A stretch of DNA of 26,537 bases from a bacterium. GTDB taxonomy: Bacteria; Bacillota_I; Bacilli_A; RF39; UBA660. Of this stretch, positions 14,429 through 23,165 are shown piece by piece. The notes under the pieces were generated by a model. The model had not been told where the DNA came from and searched no databases. It saw only the letters and a program-made list of their open reading frames with translations. The stretch spans positions 1 through 26,537 of the forward strand of contig RKAV01000060.1 in NCBI GenBank assembly GCA_014846175.1, read 5' to 3'. Numbering within the stretch: the stretch's first letter is position 1; every line of letters starts with the position of its first letter. Position numbers and translations under genes: made by a program.

Positions 14429-15184
14429 CCAGTTGATGAATAAATAAAGCTTAGTAAAAAGATATTGTTCTATTGGTATAGAAATAATGAAAGGGGGATT
14501 ATTCTTAGTTATTTTCTTACTAACTATTTTAGCAAAGTTTGTTAAGTCTTTCTTCTCTAATAAATTAAATAATAAATGTTGATACTTCGTCATCTTTAAA
14601 GCTTTATCTTTATAAATAAAATCAGATTTATCTTTGTTATCAATCATTACTTGATTAAATCCTGTATAATAAGCACCTGGTAAAATAGTAGTAATACTAA
14701 CATCTAAGCCTTGATATAAACATTCTAATCTTAAAGTATTTGCTAAATGATAAAGACTTAACTTAGTATAAGTATAACTATATAGATAAGGAAGAGGAAG
14801 AAAACCTGCAAGAGAAGAAGTAAGTACTATTCTCCCCTTTTTTCTATTTTTTAAATATTTCTTTATTAATTTAATATTTCCTAAGATATTAACATTAAAA
14901 GTATCCGTTAGATAATTACTATTTAATTCTAAAATACTACCCCCTTTTCCAATAGAAGCATTTAGATAAAGAATATCAATGTCATTTGGAATAGTATAAT
15001 TATCAGTAGTAAGATCAAGAACTACCGGAAACATTATTAGCTTTTCTCTTTTTAGTTTTTCATTTAGATACTCTTCTTCTTTTAGTGTTCTAACCCCTAA
15101 ATAAACAATATGTCCTTTAATAGCTAACTCCTTAGCTACACTATATCCTAAACCTGATATACCACCTGTAATTAATATTTTCAT
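14414..15184 (-). CDS. Short-chain dehydrogenase/reductase (SDR)
   Basis: The start was set at ATG 15184 (MKILITGGISGLG) because GGGTGAT is correctly spaced before it. The 256-aa chain is a classical SDR. It has the NAD(P)-binding TGGISGLG at residues 6-13, LYLNASIG (the NNAG equivalent) near 73-80, a catalytic Ser in VLTSSLAG, and Tyr137-x3-Lys141 in YSYTYTK. VRT after the second strand hints at NADPH. The last 20 residues are strongly hydrophobic (YLFTKLYLFINWLLFF), suggesting membrane attachment. Substrate unknown. It follows the histidine kinase gene but a terminator separates them. Confidence 0.9.
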   Translation of the reverse strand: MKILITGGISGLGYSVAKELAIKGHIVYLGVRTLKEEEYLNEKLKREKLIMFPVVLDLTTDNYTIPNDIDILYLNASIGKGGSILELNSNYLTDTFNVNILGNIKLIKKYLKNRKKGRIVLTSSLAGFLPLPYLYSYTYTKLSLYHLANTLRLECLYQGLDVSITTILPGAYYTGFNQVMIDNKDKSDFIYKDKALKMTKYQHLLFNLLEKKDLTNFAKIVSKKITKNNPPFIISIPIEQYLFTKLYLFINWLLFF

Positions 15185-15210
15185 TTTTATCACCCAGTAT
15201 TAACATAACC

Positions 15211-15238
15211 AAAAAGACTCCTATTTATTAGAAGTCTT
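15211..15238 (-). terminator. Terminator of the two-component operon
   Basis: Minus-strand AAGACTTCTA (15238-15229) and TAGGAGTCTT (15223-15214) form a 10-bp stem with one U-G pair and a 5-base loop, followed by a T tract. The kinase stop codon TAG (15223-15221) begins the 3' arm. Confidence 0.85.
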
Positions 15239-16495
15239 ATATATATGAAAGGATACACCTTTCTTCTCGTTTTTAATTGTAATGTCATAATCCATGAGTA
15301 GTAATGTTTTTTTAACTATGGATAGACCTAGTCCAAACTCTCCTTTAATACCTTTTCGGAACGGAGTAAATATTCCATCAAGTAAAGAAGCTTCAATATT
15401 TGGACCATCATTATATAAAGTTAAACGATTATTCTTGGCAGTTATCTTAATCGTTTTATCAGCATACCGTAAAAAGTTAGCTAAGAGGTTATCGATTATT
15501 GTTTCAAAGTATTCTTCTGTTCCATAGAATTTACTATTCTTATCAAAGGAAACAATAAACTTGACATCGCGTCTTCTAAATTTGAATTCACGAATTGCAG
15601 CTTCTACTATTTTTTTCATATCAACTACGGTATACTCTTTTTTCATATTATCATTCAAATAGTCTAATTTATTTAAATATAAAAGTGAATGTACTTTTAA
15701 TTCTAGTTTATCTGTTTGTTCACTAATAACAGATAATACGGTTGAAGCATCTTCCATATCATCATGGTAAGCTTCAATATATGACTTTATAACGGTGAGA
15801 GGTGTTTTAAAGTCATGTGATATATTTTGATACATTTGATTGCGGTATTCTTCTTGATTTTTTAAAGAAACACGCATATCTTCAATTGCCATTTCTAAAG
15901 ATTTAATTTCATCTTCAATAGCAAAGGATAGAGAGTGGTCATAAGTATCATCATCAATATGATCAATTTTTTGTTTTAATCTTTCAATTTTCTTAACAAT
16001 GATACTACTCCACAATATTAGTAAAAAGGCAATTATTAGAAATGTTACTAATACTACTGGTAGAATTGAATTTAGAATATCTGTCTTTGTTTTTAATATA
16101 TAACTATCGTTAGTAAGAGCAATCTTGGTAACATTATCATTATGGAGTGTGTAATAATAATAAACCTGATTGCGATAGACAAATCTTCCATAATTATCTT
16201 TTATATAATGTAAAATGTCATTTACGTTTTTAAATTTCATCAAGTCGTGTAAATTTTCACTATAGGCAGAGGTTTCACCAAACTTATAGATATAAGCAAT
16301 TTCGCTATCTCCTAAGTTCTTATCAATATCAGACTCGATAAATTCTAACGGTTCTTTTAAATAATTATAAATATTTTTCTCAGTTATGGGTACTACAACT
16401 TGGGGTAAAATTATTCCTAACATTAAGAAGGTAATAGCAAATATTATTAAGATTAATAAGAATAACTGATGGCTTAGTTTTCCAGATACTTTCAT
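15221..16495 (-). CDS. Sensor histidine kinase
   Basis: This 424-aa membrane kinase has a first membrane helix at about 10-32 and an extracellular sensor region at about 33-143. A second helix lies at about 144-166, followed by a HAMP-like linker. The HisKA dimerisation helix carries phospho-acceptor His227 (QNISHDFKTPLTVIKSY). The HATPase_c domain has the N box IIDNLLANFLRYA, a G1-type region DNGPNIEA and the G2 box GEFGLGLSIVKK. Its ATG overlaps the TGA of the regulator gene by 4 bases (ATGA), so the pair is translationally coupled. Domain layout resembles the CssS/YclK kinases of Bacillus, but the signal cannot be deduced. Confidence 0.93.
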   Translation of the reverse strand: MKVSGKLSHQLFLLILIIFAITFLMLGIILPQVVVPITEKNIYNYLKEPLEFIESDIDKNLGDSEIAYIYKFGETSAYSENLHDLMKFKNVNDILHYIKDNYGRFVYRNQVYYYYTLHNDNVTKIALTNDSYILKTKTDILNSILPVVLVTFLIIAFLLILWSSIIVKKIERLKQKIDHIDDDTYDHSLSFAIEDEIKSLEMAIEDMRVSLKNQEEYRNQMYQNISHDFKTPLTVIKSYIEAYHDDMEDASTVLSVISEQTDKLELKVHSLLYLNKLDYLNDNMKKEYTVVDMKKIVEAAIREFKFRRRDVKFIVSFDKNSKFYGTEEYFETIIDNLLANFLRYADKTIKITAKNNRLTLYNDGPNIEASLLDGIFTPFRKGIKGEFGLGLSIVKKTLLLMDYDITIKNEKKGVSFHIYKTSNK

Positions 16496-17154
16496 AAACT
16501 TAACCTATATCCGTAACCATAAACAGTTAATATATTTAAATCACTACACTTTTTTCTTAACCTTCTAACGAGATCATCGACCGCTCGGTCACTTCCAAAG
16601 TAGTCATCTCCCCATACTTGTTCTAATATTTCATCTCTTGAAAAACTCTTGTCAATATTTTTAGAAAGTAGAATTAATAAATCAAATTCAAGAGTTGTTA
16701 GTTTTATTTCTTTATCATTTTTACTTACAACACGTCTATCTAAATCGACCTGATAAGAGGCAATGGTCAATATATGACTTTCTTTTTGCTTGTAAGCTCG
16801 TTTTATTATATTATTAACACGTAAGACTAATTCCTTACTTGAATAGGGTTTTGTTATGTAATCATCGCTCCCTAACTCTAGGCCTAAAATTCGGTCCAAA
16901 TCCTGATCCCTTGCCGAGGTAAATAAAACAGGCACATCAGGATATTTTTCACGAATTGCTTTGATTACATCATAACCATTAACATCATCTCCTAACATAA
17001 TATCTAGTATCCAAACATCAACAGGGTTACCAATATAATTAATAGCATCCGTTCCTTTTTCAAAACAAGTAACTTCATACCCTGCTTTTTCTAGATATAA
17101 TTTTACAACCGTTTGTAAATCAACTTCATCTTCTACAAAACATATTTTATACAT
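16492..17154 (-). CDS. OmpR/PhoB-family response regulator
   Basis: The 220-aa regulator has a receiver domain at about 1-120 with acidic pocket E8-D9, phospho-acceptor Asp51 (WILDIMLGDD), Thr/Ser in FTSARD and the Lys in YITKPYSSKEL. A winged-helix DNA-binding domain follows at about 125-220, with TTLEFDLLILL and DRAVDDLVRRLRKK. The second half resembles CssR/YclJ. GGTGGTGAT precedes the ATG. The leader contains two very small ORFs with good Shine-Dalgarno sequences (17216-17260 and 17183-17194) and an extended -10-like TGATATACT just before the gene. It is encoded divergently from the germination operon, without evidence that it controls it. Confidence 0.93.
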   Translation of the reverse strand: MYKICFVEDEVDLQTVVKLYLEKAGYEVTCFEKGTDAINYIGNPVDVWILDIMLGDDVNGYDVIKAIREKYPDVPVLFTSARDQDLDRILGLELGSDDYITKPYSSKELVLRVNNIIKRAYKQKESHILTIASYQVDLDRRVVSKNDKEIKLTTLEFDLLILLSKNIDKSFSRDEILEQVWGDDYFGSDRAVDDLVRRLRKKCSDLNILTVYGYGYRLSL

Positions 17155-17215
17155 CTTTAAATCACCACCACTAGTATATCATTTATCTATTCATTTATCA
17201 CCTTCTTTTTACTAT

Positions 17216-17260
17216 TTATCTAATTAACATTAGTAGCTTTATTTGTTTTAATTTATTCAT
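17216..17260 (-). CDS. Putative 14-aa upstream ORF of the two-component operon
   Basis: ATG at 17260 opens MNKLKQIKLLMLIR, followed by TAA. GGAAGTGAT is ideally spaced before it. A TATACT element (17289-17284) upstream could be its -10, though no good -35 is seen. A second start codon with AAGGTGAT (17194) opens only M-N-R before TAA. The set could be a translated leader for the regulator gene. Otherwise 17155-17391 contains no gene. Confidence 0.35.
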   Translation of the reverse strand: MNKLKQIKLLMLIR

Positions 17261-17341
17261 CTATCACTTCCTTTCATGAGTTAAGTATAGCTAATAAATT
17301 TGGTAAAAATATCTAGAAAATGTGGGAAATTGTGGGATTTT

Positions 17342-17371
17342 TAAATATTATATTAATTATTGGTCATAATA
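17342..17371 (+). promoter_or_regulatory. Candidate sigma-G/F-like promoter of the gerA operon
   Basis: TAAATA (17342-17347), 17-base spacer and CATAATA (17365-17371). CATNNTA is the -10 consensus for forespore sigma factors, and the -35 resembles their G-N-A-T-A element. The predicted start would fall very close to the Shine-Dalgarno, which is a weakness. Confidence 0.35.
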
Positions 17372-17391
17372 GTTTTAGAGGTGATTTTACT

Positions 17392-18801
17392 ATGTATGAA
17401 AAGATTTTTAATAAATTAAAAGCTAATACTGATTTAGTTACACATGAGTTTTACCTAGGAAAAAATAAATTAAATCTTATTCATAACGAAGTATTATGTA
17501 GTAGTGACTTTATTAATCATTTCATTTTAATGAAACTTACTACTCTAAAAGTAAATATTAATGATGATATTATTACTTTTCTTTATAATAATCTTCCTGA
17601 TAATACAGTTAAAATTTTAACTAAAGAAGAAGAAATGCTTGATTATATATATAAAGGTTTTGTACTTATTATTTATCAAGATAAAGCAATAGCGATTGAA
17701 GCGAAAGCAACTCTTGATAGAGGAATAAATGATGCTAGTAGTGAAATCACAATTAGAGGTAGTAAAGATGCTTTTAATGAAAATTTTAATACTAACTTAG
17801 GTCTTATTAGAAGAAGATTACGAAGTGAAAACTGTTTTAGTGAATCTTTCTTTATTGGAAAAGAATCAAGAACTAAAACAGCTATTGTTTATATGAAAAA
17901 TATTGCTTCTTCTAATACAGTTAATAAAGTTAAAGGTATTCTTAAAGAGATAAAAATAGATGGTATTATTGATAGTGGTAGTTTAAAAAGTTATTTAGAA
18001 GATGATAAAAATTTTCTTTTCCCAACTGTTTTAATGACTGAACGACCTGATAGAGTTAGTCAAGCTCTTCTTGAAGGAAAGGTGTGTATTGTAGTTGATA
18101 ATTCACCTTATGTTTTAATAACACCTTCTTTCTTTATTGATTTTTTACATACTCCTGATGATTATTATCAAAAAGCAATTAATGTTAGTTTCATTAGGAT
18201 AATAAGATTACTTGCTTTTATTATTTCTATTTTTACTCCTGCTTTATATATTGCTCTTACTACTCATAATCAAGAAGCTCTTCCCCTACCTTTTCTTCTT
18301 AACTTTATGGCTCAAAGAGAAAGTGTACCTTTCTCTGCTTTAACAGAAGCACTTTTTATGAGTATTTCTTTTGAAATATTAAGAGAAAGTGATATTAGAA
18401 AGCAATCATCAACTGGTAGTGCTGTTTCTATTCTTGGTGGTTTAATACTAGGAGATGCAGCTGTATCAGCTGGTATTATCTCCCCTATTATGATTATTGT
18501 TATTTCGATATCAGCTATCTCAGGACTTGCTTTTTCTTCCCAAGAAATGATTGCATCTCTTCGTTGGTTACGTTTTTTAATGATGTTCCTTGCTATGTTT
18601 TTTGGTATATTTGGTATCTATATAGGTTTCTTATTCTTACTTTCCTCACTAGTTACTACTAAAGCACTAGATTACCCTTACTTCGCCCCTTTTTCTCCAT
18701 TAATTAAAGAAGAATTAGGAGATAGCATTATTAAACTTAGAAGTAAAAAACGTCTTAAAAGGAATCCCTTACTAACTAAAAATAAGAAAAGAGGTAATTA
18801 A
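17392..18801 (+). CDS. Spore germination receptor A subunit (GerA family)
   Basis: The start was put at ATG 17392 (MYEKIFNKLKANTDL), with AGAGGTGAT upstream; the frame stays open further 5' but without a ribosome site. The 469-aa protein matches GerAA/GerBA/GerKA subunits of nutrient germinant receptors in the spore inner membrane. A large hydrophilic N-terminal domain (about 1-240) includes GLIRRRLRSENC and TVLMTERPDRVSQALLEGKVCIVVDNSPY. It is followed by the membrane domain with PFSALTEALFMSISFEILRE and GSAVSILGGLILGDAAVSAG, both family hallmarks, and the PYFAPFSP tail. First gene of an A-C-B operon whose stop codon directly abuts the next start. Confidence 0.93.
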   Translation: MYEKIFNKLKANTDLVTHEFYLGKNKLNLIHNEVLCSSDFINHFILMKLTTLKVNINDDIITFLYNNLPDNTVKILTKEEEMLDYIYKGFVLIIYQDKAIAIEAKATLDRGINDASSEITIRGSKDAFNENFNTNLGLIRRRLRSENCFSESFFIGKESRTKTAIVYMKNIASSNTVNKVKGILKEIKIDGIIDSGSLKSYLEDDKNFLFPTVLMTERPDRVSQALLEGKVCIVVDNSPYVLITPSFFIDFLHTPDDYYQKAINVSFIRIIRLLAFIISIFTPALYIALTTHNQEALPLPFLLNFMAQRESVPFSALTEALFMSISFEILRESDIRKQSSTGSAVSILGGLILGDAAVSAGIISPIMIIVISISAISGLAFSSQEMIASLRWLRFLMMFLAMFFGIFGIYIGFLFLLSSLVTTKALDYPYFAPFSPLIKEELGDSIIKLRSKKRLKRNPLLTKNKKRGN

Positions 18802-19731
18802 ATGAAAAAGATGATTATACCTATCTTAATACTATTACTACTTACTGGTTATACTCCTTATGTTGAAATGAACGACTTGGTTATTGTAGATATGATAGGT
18901 CTTGAAAAAGTTAATGATAAGTATCTTTTAACTGTTAATACTATTAAGGAGGAAAAGACTGATAATGCTACTAAATCAATTTACCAAGTCTCTACTTTTG
19001 AAGGTAATAGTCTAGGAAGTATCTTTCTTAAAGCTAAAAAGATTAATAATAAGAAGGCTTACTATGGTCATTTAAAGTTAGTAGTATTTCAAAGTAAGTT
19101 ATTAGATAAAGAAATAATTAATTACTTTCAAAAACAATTTACACAAATGAATTATTTAATAGTAGGTACTAATAGTAATATTAAAAGTTTATTTAAAAAG
19201 TATGATAGTAGCAGTAAAATAATTAAAGAAATAAATAAAAAAAGAATAGATGATGCTAATATCTATCTTAGTACTTTTGAAGATTATCTAAAGGATATTG
19301 TTAATAAAAAAAGAGAAAGTACTCTTCCTATTATTTCTTTATATAAGAGTTTGACAACTACTGGATTAGAAGTTTACCAAAAGAATATTTTAATAGATGC
19401 TAAACAGGCAAAGATCAATTATCTTTTAAATAATAAGTTAACATCTTTTCATCAAGAAATAACTATTAATAATAAGTCTTATGAAGTAGAATTTAATAAT
19501 GTTAAGTCTATGTTAGTAAAAGATACTGTTACTATAGCAATGGATATATCTTCTAGTGATATTAATAATAGTAAGAAGTTAATAAATTCTATTAAAAAGT
19601 TATTCAAAAAGGAGATTAATGAGTTTCTAACATATCAGAAAGATAACAATATAAAGACAACTTTAATTAATCCTAATAAAAAAATTAATATTAAAATAAA
19701 GATAGGAGAAAACAATTATGATCAAGAATAA
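18802..19731 (+). CDS. Spore germination receptor C subunit (GerC-like), lipobox Cys replaced
   Basis: GerC subunits are lipoproteins on the outer face of the spore inner membrane and part of the germinant receptor. The 309-aa protein begins with a signal peptide (MKKMIIPILILLLLTG) and then Y17, where the family has the lipidated Cys of L-T-G-C. The codon is TAT, one base from TGT. The following VEMNDLVIVDMIGLEK corresponds to the conserved E-I-(E/N)-D-x-A region. The rest shows GerC features, including KAYYGHLKLVVFQSKLL and three alternating alpha/beta domains. It is shorter than the usual 370-400 residues. It starts immediately after gerA and overlaps gerB by 14 bases. Without Cys it would be secreted or stay anchored by an uncleaved signal. 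Confidence 0.85.
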   Translation: MKKMIIPILILLLLTGYTPYVEMNDLVIVDMIGLEKVNDKYLLTVNTIKEEKTDNATKSIYQVSTFEGNSLGSIFLKAKKINNKKAYYGHLKLVVFQSKLLDKEIINYFQKQFTQMNYLIVGTNSNIKSLFKKYDSSSKIIKEINKKRIDDANIYLSTFEDYLKDIVNKKRESTLPIISLYKSLTTTGLEVYQKNILIDAKQAKINYLLNNKLTSFHQEITINNKSYEVEFNNVKSMLVKDTVTIAMDISSSDINNSKKLINSIKKLFKKEINEFLTYQKDNNIKTTLINPNKKINIKIKIGENNYDQE

Positions 19732-20566
19732 AAATAATCAGTTATATATCTTTAGTCTAGCTTTCTTCTTTACCCACTTTTTCTTTCTCTTATATGGACA
19801 TAATATAATAAGGATAAGTGGTAATGATACTTTAATTGCTTGTTTACTAGGAATTATTATTGATGTATTTTTATTTACTATTACTAAAAATATTATCTAT
19901 AAAAAGATTAATCCTAGTTATTTATTAATACCAGTTATTATTATCTTTACTATTATTCTTTTAAAAGATACAGCTATCTTTATTAATAGAAACTTCTTAA
20001 GAGAATGTAATATTTTCTATTTAATTATTTTACTTATCTTAACATCTCTACTAATTTCTAAAAGAGAACTAGATCAAATAGCCCATCTTGCCTTCATCTC
20101 TTTAATAATCTTTATTATTTTATTTGTAATTCAAATATCAGGTGCTACTCACTCCCTTGATATAGCTTATTTATCTAGTAGTTTTAACTTCACTAGTATT
20201 ATTAAAGGAGCCTTACTATTTAGTAGTTATACTTATCTACCTTTTCTTTTATTTAGTATCTTTGCTACTGATAAAACTAAAAAAATGAGAAAAGCTTATC
20301 TTTTAGGATTTCTCTTCTCATTATTAATTATTATCTTAGAATATTTTCTAATAGCCCTACTACCATCATTACTACTTAGTAAATACTATGACTATCCTTA
20401 TATGTTAGTAATGAATAAAATATCATCATTCTTAATCTTTAATAGATTCTATGCTATTTTTAATATATTTCTAATTCTTGACCAAACAATTGTCTTAGCT
20501 TGTTTATTTTCTTTTCTAAAAGGTTTTATAGTAAGAATAAAGTCTTATATTAGAATATCAAATTAA
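19718..20566 (+). CDS. Spore germination receptor B subunit (GerB-like permease), short
   Basis: GerB subunits belong to the APC amino-acid permease superfamily and supply the germinant-binding membrane part of the receptor. This chain has 282 residues, against about 360 usually. I count about eight hydrophobic spans (roughly 8-27, 36-58, 67-83, 95-113, 122-142, 161-182, 192-220 and 245-272) instead of ten. The start overlaps gerC, with AGGAG correctly placed, and NRNFLRECNIF in the middle fits the GerB loop region. No frameshift or stop explains the short length. Either this lineage has compact GerB proteins or the receptor is degenerating. Confidence 0.8.
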   Translation: MIKNKNNQLYIFSLAFFFTHFFFLLYGHNIIRISGNDTLIACLLGIIIDVFLFTITKNIIYKKINPSYLLIPVIIIFTIILLKDTAIFINRNFLRECNIFYLIILLILTSLLISKRELDQIAHLAFISLIIFIILFVIQISGATHSLDIAYLSSSFNFTSIIKGALLFSSYTYLPFLLFSIFATDKTKKMRKAYLLGFLFSLLIIILEYFLIALLPSLLLSKYYDYPYMLVMNKISSFLIFNRFYAIFNIFLILDQTIVLACLFSFLKGFIVRIKSYIRISN

Positions 20567-20608
20567 TATAAATTCCGTGCGAAATGCACATATTTCACTA
20601 GTATTTTT

Positions 20609-20629
20609 CGTACAATATGTACGTTTTTT
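20609..20629 (+). terminator. Terminator of the germination operon
   Basis: CGTACA (20609-20614) and TGTACG (20618-20623) around ATA, followed by six T. A minor hairpin GTGC/GCAC lies just upstream (about 20577-20589). It is also placed between the convergent ends of gerB and the DUF2207 gene. Confidence 0.8.
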
Positions 20630-20647
20630 CAAAAAAAGTAAGAAAGA

Positions 20648-22534
20648 TTAGAATCTTCCTCCACCTCCGCCTCCACCGAAGCTTCCGCCACCACCAACTG
20701 ATCCACCAGAGAAACCTCCTCCTGATGAAGATGATGAAGCAGCTATCGAACTTCTTGATGAAGAAATTGCTTGATTAACTGAATGGGAAATACTACTACT
20801 TACAGCATAACCAATATAATTAAAATCATTACCATAATAATATGGATACATATCATTAACATTTTCCATAGAAGCCATTTTTATTTTCATCTGTTTAGAT
20901 AATTTATCAGCACAACCTAAAACAGTTGCATACACTAAATATTTATCCCAGAAAGGAACTTCTAATAATTCCTTTTCATCAAATCTTGAAAAGTCTTCTA
21001 AGAACTTTTTATGGGCCATCCACATCTTATATTCTCTAGCCCCATTTGGAGTATAGTTTTTTTGTCCTCCAATAATAAGAGCAAGAATTGGTCCAATAAT
21101 AACTGCCATAGTAGCTGGAAAAAAGTCAATATCAAAAGTATATCCTAAGAACATTACTACTATACCAAGTAAAGACACAATAACTGCTACTATCTGTATA
21201 CCACTCATACTAGCAAAGAATACTCTTTTTTTACCTTCATTTACTCCTGACTTGATAAATTCATTATATAAAGCAATAATATTTCTTGCATTTAATTCAC
21301 TAGAACAATACTTTTTAATTTTATTAAGTTCAACACTAGTACCATCACCAATTTTGTCAATAAACATCCTTATTGCTAATTCTTCAGATTGAGTTAAACC
21401 AGTTCTTTTATCTTTATCTAAAATAAGTCGATAATTTTTCTTATCAATATCAGTTGCTTCTACTTTCAATACTTTCTTATAAATAAGATTTAATATTGTA
21501 GCAGATAAACTCTTTTCTGATACATTTTTATTTAATAAATATTCTAAAACTTCAGGTCCATAATCCCCTGGAAAGTCACGATAATACTCCATAGCAAAAT
21601 CTGTCTTTTTAGAATCACGTGTCTTCTTAATAGCTAAAACCGTTAGAATAATTACTGCTATATACCAAATAATTGTTACTGTCTTAACAATATCATTTTC
21701 TTTTTTGATCTTCTCTCTTATAGCATTTGCTTCATTAGCTAGCTTTGTTTGATAAGCAATAATATCTTCCTTAGCAGTCATTCCACTAAACTTAGTAGCA
21801 TTTGGTACTAAATTTTTATTAAATAACATTCTTATACTAACAGCATTATAAGCCCCAACAAAATCTGATGTAGCTAGTGCTTTCTTATTGTCTACTCTTT
21901 TCATATAACCATTTAAAGGTCCATGTAACCATGCTCTAAAGTCGCTATCTTCACCAGGTAAATTAACTTGAACTTTAAAGTCCTTAATATTTTCTTCATA
22001 TTCATTACTAAAAATATTAAAAGCAAATTCAGCTATATCATTATGTACTACTACTACATTAGGAATAGTATATTCAAGATAAAATGCTTCCTTCTTACTA
22101 GAAGGATTATAAATAAGTAAGTTAACTCCATTAAAGGTATCTTCATTAGTATAAACACCACTATCACCTTTATTAGCATAATTTACTAATGTAAAATAAT
22201 TAACAGCATCATTTAAACTATTAAAAGTCAAATTACTTTTACTAACACTAGAAACTTTTAAATCAGTAATACCACTCCCATTATAAATACTACTTCCTTC
22301 CAAGTCACTTACTACTCCACTAAACTCTTTAGCATTTCTATTTTTATAATTTATAGTTCTTCTTAAACCATTATAACTACCAGTTAATTCAAATATTTCT
22401 TTAACTTTAATACTGCCATCTGTCTTTATATCTATATTACTATAGAATTTTTCTGTCGTTTCTACAGCTTTAACTGTAGTAGGACTAAATATAAAGAAAC
22501 AAGCGATAAGAATAAATAAATATCGTTTTTTCAT
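20648..22534 (-). CDS. DUF2207 family membrane protein
   Basis: The start was placed at ATG 22534 (MKKRYLFILIACFF), directly after AGGAGGAACT; the frame also opens further upstream within the terminator. The 628-aa chain has a signal peptide ending near KAVETTEKFYSNIDI. The extracellular N-terminal DUF2207 domain occupies about 25-285 (IDIKTDGSIKVKEIFELTG, NGLRRTINYKN). A membrane helix follows near 295, then a cytosolic region (FPGDYGPEVLEYLLNKNVSE), two membrane helices near 450-490, and a low-complexity Ser/Gly tail ending GGGGGGGRF. This architecture is common next to LemA proteins, as here; both are thought to be envelope-associated, with unknown biochemistry. A terminator lies between it and lemA. 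Confidence 0.9.
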   Translation of the reverse strand: MKKRYLFILIACFFIFSPTTVKAVETTEKFYSNIDIKTDGSIKVKEIFELTGSYNGLRRTINYKNRNAKEFSGVVSDLEGSSIYNGSGITDLKVSSVSKSNLTFNSLNDAVNYFTLVNYANKGDSGVYTNEDTFNGVNLLIYNPSSKKEAFYLEYTIPNVVVVHNDIAEFAFNIFSNEYEENIKDFKVQVNLPGEDSDFRAWLHGPLNGYMKRVDNKKALATSDFVGAYNAVSIRMLFNKNLVPNATKFSGMTAKEDIIAYQTKLANEANAIREKIKKENDIVKTVTIIWYIAVIILTVLAIKKTRDSKKTDFAMEYYRDFPGDYGPEVLEYLLNKNVSEKSLSATILNLIYKKVLKVEATDIDKKNYRLILDKDKRTGLTQSEELAIRMFIDKIGDGTSVELNKIKKYCSSELNARNIIALYNEFIKSGVNEGKKRVFFASMSGIQIVAVIVSLLGIVVMFLGYTFDIDFFPATMAVIIGPILALIIGGQKNYTPNGAREYKMWMAHKKFLEDFSRFDEKELLEVPFWDKYLVYATVLGCADKLSKQMKIKMASMENVNDMYPYYYGNDFNYIGYAVSSSISHSVNQAISSSRSSIAASSSSSGGGFSGGSVGGGGSFGGGGGGGRF

Positions 22535-22544
22535 AGTTCCTCCT

Positions 22545-22570
22545 AAAAAGACTTGCATATATAGCAAGTC
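22545..22570 (-). terminator. Intercistronic terminator between lemA and the DUF2207 gene
   Basis: Minus-strand GACTTGC (22570-22564), 7-base loop, GCAAGTC (22556-22550), then TTTTT (22549-22545). It starts on the base after the lemA stop and its T run abuts the AGGAGG of the next gene. It could reduce expression of the second gene relative to lemA. Confidence 0.8.
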
Positions 22571-23128
22571 CTATTCAAATGATACTTTTGGTACTTCTCT
22601 ATCTTTTTCATCTACTTTAAAGAATGTTTCTTCTTTAAAATGACAAAGATTAGCAACTATATTACTAGGAATAGTTTGCACTTTATTATTATAAGTAAGT
22701 ACTGTATCATTATAAAATTGTCGCATCATGCTAATTTTTTCTTCAGAATCTTTTAGATTTTCTTGTAAATCCACAAAATTTTCATTAGCTTTTAATTCTG
22801 GATAAGCTTCAGCTAAAGCAAATAGTCTGTTTAAAACACCAGATAATTCTCCACTTGCTTTAATTTCTTCTTCTTTAGTAGAAGCACTAGAAAATGTATT
22901 TCTTGCTTTTACTACTTCTTCAAAGGTACTTTTTTCATGTTTAGCATATCCTTTTACTGTTTCTACTAAATTAGGAATAAGATCAGCTCTTCTTTTTAGT
23001 TGAACTTCAATCTGGCTCCATTGATCTCTTGTTCTATTTCTTAATCCTATTAATGTATTATAAGTAGCAATGAACCATAGAAGAATAATTACAACTATAG
23101 CAATAAGTACAATTAACCACACAGGCAT
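22571..23128 (-). CDS. lemA: LemA family protein
   Basis: The start was moved to ATG 23128 ([18 protein letters not shown]), because AAGGAGGAGAGA forms the Shine-Dalgarno and would otherwise be coding. The 185-aa protein has one N-terminal membrane helix (about 3-20), then the LemA helical bundle. [33 protein letters not shown] is recognised by the N-x-L-x3-R ... R-x-D-L-I-P-N-L-V pattern, and [14 protein letters not shown] and [10 protein letters not shown] are further family blocks. The role in bacteria is unresolved. It lies directly upstream of the DUF2207 gene, a frequent partner. A candidate -10 TATACT (23156-23151) precedes it. Confidence 0.93.
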   Translation of the reverse strand: MPVWLIVLIAIVVIILLWFIATYNTLIGLRNRTRDQWSQIEVQLKRRADLIPNLVETVKGYAKHEKSTFEEVVKARNTFSSASTKEEEIKASGELSGVLNRLFALAEAYPELKANENFVDLQENLKDSEEKISMMRQFYNDTVLTYNNKVQTIPSNIVANLCHFKEETFFKVDEKDREVPKVSFE

Positions 23129-23165
23129 TTCTCTCTCCTCCTTCAATTTAAGTATATCTTAATTT

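Noticed and set aside
15294..15527. Plus-strand ORF inside the histidine kinase gene
   Set aside because: Antisense to the ATPase domain; no supporting signals.
17320..17391. Longer GerA start at 17320
   Set aside because: No Shine-Dalgarno there, whereas AGAGGTGAT precedes the ATG at 17392, whose product begins like other GerA proteins.
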